The notes under the pieces are model-generated. The model saw nothing but the letters and a program-made list of their open reading frames with translations. It searched no databases and was not told the origin of the DNA. From Leptodontidium sp. MPI-SDFR-AT-0119 (Eukaryota; Ascomycota; Leotiomycetes; Helotiales; Leptodontidiaceae): a DNA stretch of 64,000 nucleotides. Shown here one piece after another: positions 1 to 13,430 of the stretch. Every line of letters starts with the position of its first letter. The stretch's first letter is position 1. The position numbers and the translations under genes were made by a program. The stretch is taken from positions 496,001 through 560,000 of the forward strand of contig JAHLEZ010000018.1 in NCBI GenBank assembly GCA_020726505.1. Reading direction: 5' to 3'.

Positions 1-299
1 TATTTAATTTCTATTTACCCCTTATTTATTAATTTAAACCCTCTGTAATTTCGGCGTATAAGGCCTAAGGCGTAGGCTAAGACCTCGTTAAAAGAGCCTA
101 TTGTTTAGCCCTTCGCTTATAAAGGCGAGGCCTTAAATTCTTATTTTTAAGGGGACGTTTCTTTACTTTCTTTATATAATAATATAACACTTATATATAT
201 TAAATCTTTTATTATTTTTATTGCTTTTAATTAAACGACTATATATATTCTTTTAAAACCTTAAATTATATTTAACTTACTAATAATGTCCGGCTATAG

Positions 300-3200
300 T
301 AGACTAAATAACGCTAATAATTAAAAGGGGGCTCCCTTTACTAATACCCCCGGGACTTATTATTAAGAGTAACTTTAGGATAGTTATAAGTGTTAGGCCT
401 AAAGCTTTTAATAATTTAAGGACCTCTAATAGGGGGTTTACCCCTAATAACAATAACACTTTCTAGGGCTTATTAGATAATAAGAAGGGGAAAGGGAAAG
501 GCAAAGGGAAGGGGTCTAGTAATACCGGACTTAATAACTTAGCTCCTCTTACTAACACTGTCGAATTTACCACTCTTAACTCGACCGCGGGTATTACTAC
601 AAATAATCTCAAGAATATTAAAGTCTACGTTAGTCAGCCGATATTAATCCCTAGATCCCTAAATACTCTTATTTTTAATAATATCGACGTTAGCACTTAC
701 TTCTAGACCTTTAATAAATACTTCGCAAGTTATATAGTTATTAACGACTAGGAGAAGAAGAAATAAGTAGTCGATTATATAACCCCTTCTTAAGCGTGGA
801 ACATTTAGAAACTCTTTAGCTTTAAAACCGGAACATACGCTAGCCTTAAGAGGGAAGTGAAGTAAGACTATTAAACCGACGACAGTAAGTATCGTTTATA
901 TACAAATACTTACTTAGACTTACTAAAGTAAGATTTTAAGGATACTTAAATTAACGACTAACCTTCCTTAGACTAATACCAGAAGTTCCTTAGGGCCTTT
1001 AAAGAGGTAGCCCTAAACTACGTCGACCGAGGCAATTTCACTAAAAAGTAAGCGTCGACTCGATTTATACTTGTACTCCCCCGAAGCCTTCGGAATAAGG
1101 CTATACAAGCTGCCTCTAAGAATGTCGTTGGGAGCCCGGGATGAGACCTTAAGCACGACATAAGTTTATGAATTAATGTTTTAATTATAAGAAGTTTATA
1201 AGTCTTAGGGTAATTTATAAAACAGAGGATAATAACTATATTTATATAGGACCTTAAGAAGAAGAGAAAAAGTCGTACCTTATATAGTTTCTTACTAATA
1301 AGAGACTTAGACGAGAGTATATCCTCTCTCGTGTGTTAAATAGTTAATACTCTCTTAATCCTGAACGTAAAGTATAGGCGGTTAAAGAGTTACTAGTATT
1401 ATAGTTAAAAGCGGCGCTTGTAAGAGAAAAGGGAGTAACTTTTATAATTAATTATATTAAATTTATCGATAAGCCTATTAACGCCGGCGAGTTTATTATC
1501 TTATAGTAATAAGACTATTCTAAAGAGTAAATCGTCTAAGTCTAAGTTCTCTTGTCTAATACAAAGGACAGCTTAATTCCGAGGCAATAGTTGCCCTTAT
1601 CGAGACTAGAGCCCGAAAGAAGGCCCTAACATTTAAGTTATACAAGAGATCCGACAAGTTATAAGACAAAATTAAAGCTTAGGCCTTGTATAGTAAACTA
1701 AAGGTTCCTTTAGATATTAGAGACACTATATAATTTACTAAAGTCATAAATGTAAATAGTCTTAAAAAAGTAAAAAAGACCTCTTAGTAAATCTTAACTA
1801 AGAATAAGTCTAAGATCTCTAATATAGTCTCTAAACTTATTATACTAATTACATTTAGGGCATTAGCTCGAAATACTATAACTAGCTTTTTAATAAAGAG
1901 GCGTACTATAAAGCTTAAACTAACTATAGTTGTTGGTCCACAGGTCCCTGCATAAGCATACTTCGGTCCGGAAAAGGGGGTGCGGGTCAAAGTCAGGGGT
2001 CAGAGCTTAGCCGGACTGGTTTCGGTGGAGATTCGGTAGGGTTTCGTAGTATATAGTCTGGCTCTCCTCGCACTCTCTTAGAATATACACAGATTTTGAA
2101 CCATACATTTATTACTCTGTCGCTATACTCGCATTAGAATATATTCACACATGCGGCGTGGTACATGAACCGGTACTGCACCGACAATAGTCCCCTTTAA
2201 AATCCCTAGACTTATTACGCGATTAACGTCTTCTTGAAACCCCCGTATATAAGAAGTATTAGACTAGAACGGCTATAGGCTTAATAAGGTCCTGAACAAG
2301 TTATTATTTTTATAAGAATTGCCTGGCAACCTTACGTTAGGGGAGATAATAGTACTTATTAACTCTCTTAGAGCTTCTTAAACACCTGGCGGTGTAATTA
2401 ATCGACAGATATAAAGGGAGTATATTATTAACGTTAAAGCCATTACTTTTAAAGACGACTATAGCTTTAATAAGGAAGAGGTTATTATATCGTAAAGACT
2501 ATTACTTAATTCTTTATATACTTTCTTAAAGCTTATATTATACGCGGATTAATTAGACGAGTACCCTTTAATAAAGCGAGATAATATTAGAATAAAGAAG
2601 GTCCTTAGTTAGCTCTTAAGGAGAATAGAATAAAAAAGAAAGGTCTAAGTACACCTTAAGGTCTCTAGGAATCTCCTTACTTTGAAATTTCAGGCTTATT
2701 AGTAGTAGTTCCGGAATAGTATTGCTATAATATAAGAATCAATGATTAAGAAGTTAATAATATAGCTATTACTTAGCGCTATTTTATTATTTAGGCCGGT
2801 CCTAGTACTTTTCCTTAGTATACTATTAATATATAAAGACTTAATACTAGAACTTCTTCGCTTAGTGCCTTTTACGTCACTTAAAACGATACAGCGAAGT
2901 GCTTAACTAACAAGAAACACTAGCTTTTATATTAAGATAGAGGCTATAAGTGGCTCTACGGAAATAAGTAACTCGTTTTACTCGCTAGCGCTAAAGGTAA
3001 TAGTCACAATGCCTGGCCACTCTAAAGTCAGTGATATTAAGGTTATACTCGACATAGGGGCTAAAGTCAGTTATATAACTCTTAAAGTAACTAACCTCTT
3101 AGAATTACTAATAACGAGAAGTTAAATAATAGTCTTAAAGACGATTATTAGTATAAAGTCTTGTTTTGTTAGATTTACTAATAATATTACTATTATTATA

Positions 3201-6200
3201 GGCAATTACGCGATTAATAATTAGTTTTATATTATAAATAGTCCCGGAGTTAAAGTTATCCTTAGTTTTTTATTCTTTCGTAAAGTTAAAGTCACTTTCC
3301 GTTACTTAAGAGATTATAACGGGGGCATTATACTCGCTTCTTTATAAGATTAGCGCTTTAGTCTTATTACTATAATTAGGACTAACGATATTACCGAGGA
3401 AGTAAAGGATGCCGAAGTACTGCGTAAAGAGAATAAAGTAGGGCTAATTTACTCTAAAGATTTAAAATCTGAAATTAGTTATGAAAAGGAAGACTTCTCG
3501 GGAAACGATTTACTAATTATTACTTAAGTGTTATAGTTAGTACACTCGAATACTTAGATATCCCGATATTAACAGAATTAAAAGAAGGGGTTTTTGAAGA
3601 AAGAGACAATTAACCTTATTGTCCTCGCCTCTTATTACGAGACTAAGAACTTGCGAGCTTTAAAAAGATAGTATATATTAAGTATATAAAGAGAGAATTC
3701 TATGTACTAAAATCGGTGATTAGAAACTTTTTACTTAAAGTACTCCTTAACTCGTACCGAGAGGAACCCTTAGTCTCTAAGCCCTTATTTAAAAGAGTAT
3801 TTAACGACGATTCCTTGTCTTTAGTAAGCCTAACGTTCGAATAAACCACCGACTACGACGAGCTTTCGATTAAGTTACTATTTAAAGAAACCTAGAACAC
3901 CGTAATATAAGTAAGGACTATATATAAGTTCAAAGCCAAAAAGGTCCTGCCTATTAATTTAGTTAACCCGAAAGGCGACCCCCCTAGAGGGAGGGAGGAC
4001 TAGTACGAGCGTATATAAGAACGAGGGACTCCCTAAGACTATATCGGGGAGTATCGAGAACACTTACTACTACGCTTCGTTAATATACCCCGAAACTCAA
4101 GACTTACCTTAAAGAGGCTAGCTAAATTAAATATAAGTAACCTGTTATGGCTAAAAGAGAGAGCCTTATTCGACGAAATAATAGTTAATTAGGAAAGAGC
4201 TATAGTTTTCGACTAGCCTAAGTATAGTAAATTTTATAAAGATGTCTCCCCTCTCGTTATTATTAAGACTATTAAATATACGGCTTAATAAGTTCTTAAC
4301 TTCCCTTTACCGAGAGCACTTATTTCGGAGGTTACTAAAATAGTACAAGAAAGACTCGACAAAGGAGTCCTAGAGTACTCTAAGGGGCCCTACCGTAACG
4401 CTTAGTTCTTAGTTTAAAAGAAGAAGCCAGGGAAATATAAATTAATTAACTCGGCTATTATATTAAATGCTATTACTTATAAAAACGCTAACCTCCCGCC
4501 ATTTATTAATAAGTTTTTTAAAGAGTTTACTAGTTACTATATTATAAGTCTCGTTAACTTATATTCTGGGTATAATTAATAAGTGCTTTATTAGTTTAAT
4601 AAAGATATAACTGCTTTTTATATTCCTTACATTAAACTAGTCCGAAATACGACACTTTTATAAGGCGCTACTAATTCTATTATATAATTTGTCTAAACGA
4701 TTATACGTATCTTAAAGAAGTTAATCTTAGTAATTACGATATTATTCTTAAACGACATTAGTGTTAAAGGCCCGTATATAAACTATAACTAAGTTAAAGC
4801 CTTACTAGGGATTAGGAAGTTTGTCTTAAAGTATATTAAGAACCTCGACATAACTCTCGAACGCTTAAAGTATATTAGAGTTACGATTAGGCCTAAGTCA
4901 CAATTTTGTCTTAATAATATAGATATTGTGGGGTACGCTTATAACTCTAGAGGGAGAGAACTATTTATAAGATACCTTATTAAAATTAAGAACTAATAAG
5001 AACTAGTAAATCTTACTAAAGTTAAGGCATTCCTAGGACTTATTATTTACTTTCGAGTTTAAATTAAGAACTTTCGCTTAATTACTAAACCCTTATATAT
5101 ACTCTTATAAAAAGGAGTTAAGTTTTACTAAGAACTTAATTTATAAGGTAAGGCTATAACTAAACTATAAGACGCTTTATGTTTATCCTTAGTCTTATAT
5201 TAAATAGACTACGGGAAGGGAGCTAGTGAAATTATAGTTAAAGTTAACTTTAGCGGAATTAGCTAAGGCGGCTTCCTTAACTAGAGGAAACTGACTTTAA
5301 ACAAAATACGCCTAACAAGGTACGAGAGTAGGTTTTAAAGTAAGACCGAAGTTAAATATAATATCACTAAGAGAGAGTATAAGGGTATACTTTATATCTT
5401 AAAGAAATTAAAGATTTAGCTTGTTAGAGTATACTTCGTTATAGAAACAGATACTAATATACTTATTATATAACTAAACGGAGCAGCTCACGATTATTTT
5501 AACGCGATGTTGACTAGATAGCTCGCTTAAATACGACTCTTCGACTTTGAGGTTTAATACGTCTAAAAAACAATATATATAATAGTAGACTAGTTATCCT
5601 AGAGACTTAAGCACCCTAAAGATTCTCTAAAAGAAAGTAATATTAACGAAGACTAGATTCTCTTTAAACTTAAAGCTTACGAGATTTGTTTTATTAATAT
5701 TATAAATAAAAAAGAGACTAGTAGTTTAGAATTAAATAGCGTATTAATAGACCCGGAACTTCGGAGGCAGAATAAAATTCTTTAGGATATAAAATCTATA
5801 GTCTAAAGACTTTATAAAGAAGGGGAACTTACTTCTTTTAGCAGTTCTAAATCCTTTCTTAACGAAGAAGGCCTACTTATTATAATAAGTAAGTACAAAG
5901 AATAGTACTAGGAGATAACTTAGTACTTAATAACACTTAAGACTCTAAAGTTAATAAATCAGAAATAGTTTCGAGTATTTAAACGTGAAGTACTAAATTA
6001 CGGCGTATATAGTCGCAGGATTTAGAGGTTATTATTAAAAGGGGCTTTAATTAAGCTCGTTATTAACATAATAAGAGAGAAAGAGGTAATACTTAGGAGT
6101 TACTATAATAACTTAGGCTACAAAAGACAAGAAAGCACATATTACCGAATCTTTACTCGATACTTCTAGAAAGGCCTATATATAAACTGTATAAATTATA

Positions 6201-7300
6201 TTCGGATATACTAGGATTACTAACTCCGATTATTTAAAAGCTAAGAGAAATCCTTTTATTTAATAGTATTAAATAGCCTAATAGAGAAATAGGCGCTTAA
6301 TATTATATTTATACCGGCAGAACGTAGAAAGAAGTACCTAGTAGTTACTAGGGATAACATAAGCGGTTAAGTTAAGGCAAGAGCCCTCGCTAATAGAGAG
6401 GCTAAAGGAGTAATTGACTTTATTTAGTAAGACATTATTTACTAGCATAGACTATTTTAAAAGCTTATTATTAATAATAAAATTAAGAACATAAGAGAAG
6501 TTATAAATTTGCTTAATAAAATAAAAGTTAACCGGATTTAAATCTTAGTATATAACACTAGAGTAAATAAAATAATTAAAAGAAGACATAACCTAATTAA
6601 AAATGCGCTTTCTAAAATAGGCGGACGCTAACTTAATAACCTTCTAGTAGTATTATTTATAGACCGTATTATAGTATATCGCCTTACGGGGTATACTCCT
6701 TTTTATATAGTCTATAAGAGAAAAGCTATCCTGCCTATTAAGATAACAAACCCGACTTAGAGATTATTATTTACTAAAGAGATTAGGGACCGCTTTAAGC
6801 TCTTAAAACTCCGCGCTCTCTAGTTTTAAATACGGCAAAAACACATAAACGAAGTTATACTTATAAAGACTCGCCGCCGTTAGGAAAGTAAAGAGGCTTT
6901 TAATTTAAAACATAATATTTATAAACAGCTATTCGTTAAGGGAGACTTAGTCTTGTATTAAGACTTTATTAAAGAGAGAGATATATTTACTAACCGTGCT
7001 CTCGATTTTAAATAGCTTAAACCTTACGAGATTTATAAAGCCTATATAAAGAAAGGGTACTATAAACTCAAAGAGTTAGGCCTAAATAGCCCCTGACTTT
7101 GCCGGACTTTTATTAAGAACAAGCTTAAGCTCTTTTACAAGAGGCACGACTTTATTTATAATAATAGCGACGATAATAAATAGCTCAATAAAGAATTAGA
7201 CGACAACCTTACGCTTAATTATAAACCTAATATCGACATATACGACCTTAGCGACCTTAAGTTCTTAGAGAACCCTGAGATTCCAACGACATAGCGTATT
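300..7300 (+). mobile_element. Ty3/Gypsy LTR-retrotransposon relic (gag to integrase)
   Basis: A decayed element reads on the + strand, with domains in the order expected for Ty3/Gypsy. A gag-like stretch lies near 690-800. An aspartic-protease-like LDIGA motif (family LDTGA) is near 3045-3075. Reverse transcriptase runs about 4320-5100, with GATNS near 4665 and KSQFC near 4890. RNase H covers about 5200-5620. Integrase is about 6330-6760, including RRHNLIKNALSKIG near 6570-6610, followed by the integrase C-terminal region to about 7150. Frames are broken by many TAG/TAA codons at conserved Gln and Trp positions. It cannot encode a working protein. A solo LTR of another insertion interrupts it at 1931-2186. 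Its own LTRs were not found. Confidence 0.85.
1931..2186. mobile_element. Solo LTR, 256 bp, flanked by 5-bp duplication ATAGT
   Basis: The island starts TGTTGGT and ends ACCGACA, a TG...CA pair of near-perfect inverted ends with one mismatch. It is flanked by ATAGT at 1926-1930 and again at 2187-2191, the 5-bp target duplication typical of LTR-element integration. It keeps normal CpA/TpG content, unlike the surrounding gypsy relic, so it probably arrived after most of the RIP damage. No internal coding region lies between the duplications, so this is a solo LTR left by LTR-LTR recombination. Bases 2162-2186 match the right end of the window in inverted orientation. Confidence 0.88.
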
Positions 7301-10300
7301 CGAGATAATAAGATAGTGATTAAAGTCCCTGAGCTATCTTAATAATAGCGCAGTAAGTATTAAGTAATGTCTAACTTAGAATAAACATACTTTAGTATTA
7401 TAATAAACATAAAAAAGAGCCTATATAGCCCTAAGTAAGTTAAAGAGAATATTAGCCCCGCGCTATAAGAACACTAATCTCTTAAAATAAAGCTTAATAA
7501 GAAACTAGCGCCTTTATAAACTACTTACTGTATATAAATATATAATAAGTTTAGAACAAGACTATTATTATTAAGCCGGCGATATTTTAAGTAGTAAAAA
7601 GTAACTTCGTTTAAATAGGCCAGTTGTTAGGCTCGATCCGCAGGACTAAATTTTAAAACGGCAGGTTAAACTTATAGCCTAAGCTAGAAATTCGAGTTTA
7701 ACGTGTTAAACACCCTGAAGAATATAAACGTAATATACTTAGGCGCTAACTCTCGGTAATTAATAAAAAGAAAGGAAATAACGAAGTAAGTTTATTATTC
7801 CTAAGGACAAAGTTAATACTTATAAAGTCATTAACCCCGACGTAGTACATAGCGATTTATAAAGGACAATACTAAGAGTACTATTAATAAACTAGCCTTA
7901 AACTAATAAGTAGATTACACGATTTATGTAAGGTAAGCAAAAGTCTAGGAAATCTCTTAATAAAGAGCTAATAATACGCTCGGAATTAGAGCCGTGCTTT
8001 CTAAAACCTCAAGTTAATAACCACAATATAGTTAACCTTACCCCACGTGCTAAAGATCTGAGTATGCCATCGGCCGACGACCCTTAGCTAGTGAACCTTT
8101 TAGGGATTAAGTATTAGTCGATTACCCCTAATTAGCTCTATCTAAAGTCTCTCGCCTGTTAAGTCAAGGCCCCTTCTATATATACGTTAATACCTTTTAG
8201 TCCCCTCCCGTCGGAAAGTCTAAAAGAATAAAGACTTCTCTTGCCGTTCACTAGTACTAATAGACAAGAGGTAATATACTTTATACTTAGAGTATTAGTA
8301 GGAGACTATAAGTTATAAACAAGTTTTAAATATAGTATAATAGTTTTATGACTATAATAGACTTATAAGTAAGAGTGCTATTATTTTAGGCTTATATTGA
8401 TATTACTAAAGTAATAAAGACTTTATACCCTCGACCTCTAGTTAGGTTTAGTAATAAGTACTAGTAACTAATTAAGGCTAAGGGTGCGACCTTAAGTGTT
8501 CTTATAGATATTTCGTTACTACTTATTATATTATTCTAAGAGGTGTCGTTAAGTAGAACGGACAGGGATAAAGCTAATAACTTATAGAGTAACTAATTAA
8601 AAGTTAAGTCTAACTCTAACCTCAAGATTAATAACAAGTTCTTTAACCCTTATTAAAGAACTAAAGTAATTAAGAGACCTCAACTATAACTAAACTACTA
8701 TTCCGAGAAGATCTCTAACTAACGAGACCTTATAATATGTTATCTTATACTTAGTTACTACTAGCCTAATAGTACTTAAGTTAATTAGACTCTTTTGTTT
8801 ATCCCTAAAAAGCTTAGCTGTTTTAAAGACCCTTTATTAGCTTTAATAATAGGAGGCGACTTATATTTATAAAGAGAAGGGGCCATTTCTACTATACTAA
8901 GAACTAAGAACTTATTATAGCCTCTTAACCCTACTTGGCGTATTATAACCGTTAGTTTACTTATTCCTCTTAGCTTTTTGTTATAAACCTTTAAAATTAG
9001 TAGATTTAGCCTTTACCCTATCTAACTAACCGATTAATAAGAGACTAGCGGAATAATACTACTTATCTTTAGTAGTGTGACTTACGTAAGTGTAATAAGA
9101 GCGTATTTGTAAAGAGACCTAAAAACTACTTAGTGACTTATTACTAAGGGAAGATTAATACGGCGCGATACGCACGTTCTTAGCCTAAGGGGTAGAGTTT
9201 AATATAAGTAGTCGCACGAGGTAGCCTTAATTCCTATTAGTTTATAAACTTAAAAAAGACAAATAGTATCGTTTCCTTGACTTATAAAGAGAATATAAGC
9301 ACTAGCGCTATAAAGAGGTTAAATAGTTTAATACTTAGTTAAATAACGTTAAGATAAAGTTTTAAAGTTCACTTTAGTTACTTTTTAAAACACAAGTTAA
9401 AGATTAAAGACTATAGTAGTACTTTAAATCGCTATAAGAAAAGTATTAGTATAATCTATAAATACCTAGTTAAGTATAAGAGGAAGAGATAAGAGTATAA
9501 CTTACGAAGTTAAGACGCATTAAGACCTCTATAGTATTAACCTTTAGTATTAAAGCTAAGAGCGCTTAAGCTAAGATAAAGCGAACTAATCTTAGTAACA
9601 CCTCTAAGGTAGCTGACAACAAAGGACTTTTCTTAAAAGTCTACGACGAGTTAGTAGAGCTTAGATAATATTATAAAAGGTTAACTTACTACGTTAAGGC
9701 GACTTGACTTTATACTAAAGTTATTATTTAGAGATCGAGGTGCAGAAAGTTAAGGAGAAACTATATATAGATTAACGTAGGTGTTATATTAAAGTTGTTA
9801 CTTGGCAGGAAGAAAGTAAGTAAAGAAAGCTCTCTACTACGTCACCTCTACGACTAGGCAATAGCGAAGTTAAAGGTGTTAAGCTCTAATAGCGCGCTAA
9901 AGTTAATAATAAAGACTAAAGTTATTGTCCTAAAGGTACTAAATAGCGAAGAGTTAGCGGTAGAGAGACCTCCGAGGATACCTAGAGTTATAGTAGCTAA
10001 AGTTATCGTTAAATAGAAGAAGATCTTACCTTAGTAGTATAAGGAAATATAATAATAAAGTCGATCTTAATATAAGTTTAGCGGAGAAGTTTGTTTTCTT
10101 TAGAAAATTAAAGTAAGAAAAGGTATAAGAGGTGTTATTTAATTAGTAAGAGAAGGAGTAAAGAAGTTAAAGTATATTAAGGTGCTTTATAAAAGGAATA
10201 GTGTTAAAGAGAGGTTATTATATTTAGAGAGTTAAAGTTAGAAAGTTAGTAAGGGAGAGTTAACCTTATAAAGGTAAGCTAGCGGCGCTAAGCGAGGCGA

Positions 10301-10742
10301 TTATTTACTTCTGAAGGTGACAAGTTAACTATTACGGGACTTCTTTTTTATTAGGCTTCCTATTAATAACGTTAATTTATAGAGTTTTTAATTAGTAGAA
10401 GTGTTTCTTTTGTATTAAGTCGCTTGAGGGCGAGTATAATTTTTAAAGAGGAGGACGAATATAGTAGGGAAGACTCTAGTAGCACCTTTGTTACTTAACC
10501 GGATAGGCTCTTTTTATATAAAAGGATTTATTACTTAAAAATAACTTAATAACGAAAAACTTTTTATAAATATTATTTAATATACTTTTTTCTCCTCCCC
10601 TCCCTCGACTTTTTATACTCTTTAAATATATATTATCTTTAGATTTAATCGATCTACAATTTCCTATACTTAGAGTCTCTCCCGTACCTCACTATATACT
10701 ACCTCTCTTGTTATGTGGTTTATTAGGTTATTCCCTTCCACA
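7301..10742. other. RIP-mutated repeat sequence, domain content not resolved
   Basis: CpA-depleted sequence lies between the two recognisable Gypsy relics. I found no convincing RT, integrase or gag motif here in any frame. A purine-rich run near 10,440-10,455 and a terminus reading CTTCCACA at about 10,735-10,742, right where the next element's RNase H frame resumes, suggest the right boundary of a further nested element. Its left boundary was not found. A slightly GC-richer patch at about 8030-8180 could be an LTR remnant. Confidence 0.5.
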
Positions 10743-11814
10743 ATAATAAGAGTCCTTTCTTAATAATACGGCGACAATTAGTTCCCTATTACTTTCTTTT
10801 TAAAGACTATATTACTTATTAAGCTTAATTACGTAATATACGACAAAGAGATATTAACTATTATTAGATCCTTTAGGCACTAGCGTACTAAGTTAATAGG
10901 AGCCCCCTATTAAGTCCGTGTTATAATAGATTATAAGGCCTTAAAATACTTTATGACCTCGAAGTAGTTAAATACTAAATAAACACAATAAGTAAAGCTT
11001 CTAGTAGACTATAATTTCATAATCACGTATTACCTTAGAATTTATAACCCCTTAATAAACGTACTTTCTTATAAGTTAGACGAGTTAAATTAATAGAATT
11101 CTATAAAGAAGACTTAACGCCTTTAATAACTCTTACGCCAAGACTAAGTTAACCCCCACTTACTATTTATAAAGTTGCGGCCGCCTAACGACACTAACGC
11201 GTTAGTGGCCGATATTAAGCTTATTGCCTTTATATTAATATTCTCCGTTATATAGTAAATCTTAGAGACTAATCACACTACTTCTTCTTTATAGGCTTTA
11301 TATAAGTAAGTTATATTAGGCTCTCTAAGTAAACTCAGCCTAGGAGGCGACCTCTTACTCCACGACGGCCGCCTCTTAGTCCCCGATGCTAATTACCTTT
11401 AAACCCTCCTTATCTAAGAAGTCTATAATCGAGTCATTATAATGTACTCCGATATTAAGAAGACGATCTAAATACTCTTTTCTTAGTATTAGTAATATAG
11501 AATCACGTTAATAGTCTAGTAATATTATTGTAACTATTATACTTACTAACGAATTCAAGTCCTCTAAGATAAGAAGCCTAGATTACTTTATCCTCTCCTT
11601 ATTCCGTCTCGACTATAAAAATATATCACAGTAGACTACTACTCCTTTACTAAAGACAAGTATAGATTCGATAACGTTCTTGTCTTTATTAATAGATTTA
11701 GTAAATATGTTATTAATATCCCTTATTAAAAGACGATAGATACTTAGAAGTTAATTATTATATATATTTATTATATATATTATTACTTTATAAGAATACT
11801 AGCCATATGCGAGC

Positions 11815-11881
11815 CTAATAACCGATGCGAGCCTCTGATACAAAGCTAGTAACTTGATACAAAGCTAATAACCGATGCGAG
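11815..11881. repeat. Short direct repeats inside the integrase relic
   Basis: The 17-mer CTAATAACCGATGCGAG occurs at 11815-11831 and again at 11865-11881, with a second pair of ATACAAAGCTA copies between them. These bases do not fit the integrase reading frame around them. They look like a small inserted or locally duplicated segment. Confidence 0.6.
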
Positions 11882-12482
11882 AGCTTGGTACTCGGTACTC
11901 AAAGTAGTTATATAGACCTAGAAATGCCCCCTTAATAGAATCATCATTCACACTATCATTCTCTATTTCACATACTTTAGAGCTCCCTTGACTATTACTT
12001 CTAATAAAGGCCCCTAGTTTGTCTCTAGGCTTCAAACCGCCTTTAGTAAGATCCTCGGAACTAAGAGACAGCTTTCCACTACTAATTACTTATAAACAAA
12101 TAACTAGACTAAAGTATATAATTAATACTTATAGAAACGACTTTGACCTTTTGTTACGTATTACTAAGACGACTAATTAGAGTACTTTCTTATTATAGAC
12201 TACGCCTAAATGTCACTCCTACACGATTCCTTAAGGGGACTCTCTCTATTTAAGGTAGTCTATAGATATATATTATATATAGATTAAGACTAGAAAATTA
12301 ACTTACTAGACTTAATTACCCCCGCTAATAAGTTAAACACTTAATAAGCTATTAATTATATTTGACGCTATAAGAAGGCATAAGATATAGCTTAGTCGAA
12401 CCTCACTATGGCCTAAGCTAAAATAGCCAAGTCTTGTAACGCCTCTTGCCGCGATATCGACTTTAATAAAGATAACTTAGTC

Positions 12483-12638
12483 TGTGACGACCGGAACGTT
12501 AGTTGTCACGTGCCTAGCTACCTCAGGCCGCTACCCCCCTATTCCTGTGTATATATAGCCTCTCGCAGAACCCTTCTGATTCTGCACCTTAATATTCTAA
12601 GCACTGGAACCACTGCTTTTGCCCTGTCGCTCGTCACA
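12483..12638. mobile_element. Solo LTR, 156 bp, 8-bp inverted ends, TSD TAGTC
   Basis: The island begins TGTGACGA and ends TCGTCACA, perfect 8-bp inverted ends. TAGTC sits on both sides (12478-12482 and 12639-12643). Removing the island and one TAGTC makes the chromovirus integrase C-terminal frame continuous, which confirms the insertion. The island has ordinary CpA/TpG content and a TATATATA box near its middle, in contrast with the RIP-saturated host element. Its ends differ from those of the 1931-2186 LTR, so it is a separate family. Confidence 0.9.
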
Positions 12639-13169
12639 TAGTCTAGCTTAATATATATTACTTTAAGACACTCTATTTATCTAAGAAGTTAAATATATTA
12701 ACTAATAGACTATTTAGAGTACTCGAGAAGGTAAGACACTCGTATTGCCTAGAATTACTAGCGAGTATAAAGGTCTATAACGTCTTTCTAGCTAATAAGC
12801 TACGCCGAGACCCTAACGATCCCTTACTAGGCTAAGTACAAGATGCCCCCCTGCCGATTAACATTATAGGCGACGACGAGTGAGAATTAAAAGAAGTACT
12901 TACTTGTCATAAGAAGAGCAAGACCTTATCTTACTACGTCACTTAGCTTAATTAAGACATTAACTTAGACTAGTACGACGCCTCTAACCTTAAGTACACT
13001 CTATATAAAGTCAGGGATTTCTACCTTAGTCACCTTAAGCAAGTAAGACCCCTTACTAAGTTACTTAAATAGATTAAAGTATAAGAAGATAGTATTAACG
13101 ACTACAACGACCTCGATAACGACAAGGAGATAAATTAACGCTCGAGGACGAGCTTTTTCCGGAGGGGGG

Positions 13170-13430
13170 GGTAATATAATAACTATCGCTGCCTAAAGCC
13201 TCATTTCCACCGGCTTCACTTAGTACTGCCCGATCAGGATGTACCGAGATTACTATAATATTAAGTATATTAACCTCTTATATATAGACTTCTTCTTTCC
13301 TTACCTTCTTTCCTCTATAGTTGTAAATTCTAAGTTAATACTTAATATCGTCATATATCTTGTGTTAATATATGAGGCGTCAGTTACACGTGATTGCCGT
13401 CTTTCTAGGGCAAGCGTCACAGAAATTACA
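13170..13430 (+). mobile_element. Probable 3' LTR of the chromovirus relic
   Basis: Directly after the polypurine tract at 13,161-13,171 the sequence starts (G)GTAATA. About 260 bases later, at 13,425-13,430, it reaches ATTACA, matching the TGTAAT...ATTACA ends common in fungal Gypsy LTRs. The first T of TG is not preserved, and I found no matching 5' LTR in the window. The call therefore rests on position and end motifs only. Confidence 0.45.

Larger units (their letters stand above)
10743..13171 (+). mobile_element. Chromodomain Gypsy (chromovirus-like) pol relic, 3' part
   Basis: Reading + across RIP stops, RNase H is visible at about 10,745-11,090 (YDKEILTII near 10,840; LKYFM near 10,945). 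Integrase core starts about 11,640 with INRFSKYV, and its C-terminal part runs to about 12,480. After the 12,483-12,638 insertion the frame resumes with SKKLN, then RRDPNDPLLG near 12,810, and a C-terminal chromodomain-like region at about 12,850-13,140. It ends FFRRGG in a purine tract at 13,161-13,171, the expected polypurine tract before a 3' LTR. The reverse-transcriptase half is missing to the left. A short AT-rich stretch with small direct repeats interrupts it near 11,770-11,900. Not functional. Confidence 0.82.

Noticed and set aside
1784..1990. 68-residue minus-strand frame
   Set aside because: It spans the left junction of the solo LTR with the RIP-mutated gypsy relic; half of it is LTR sequence, so it cannot be a gene.
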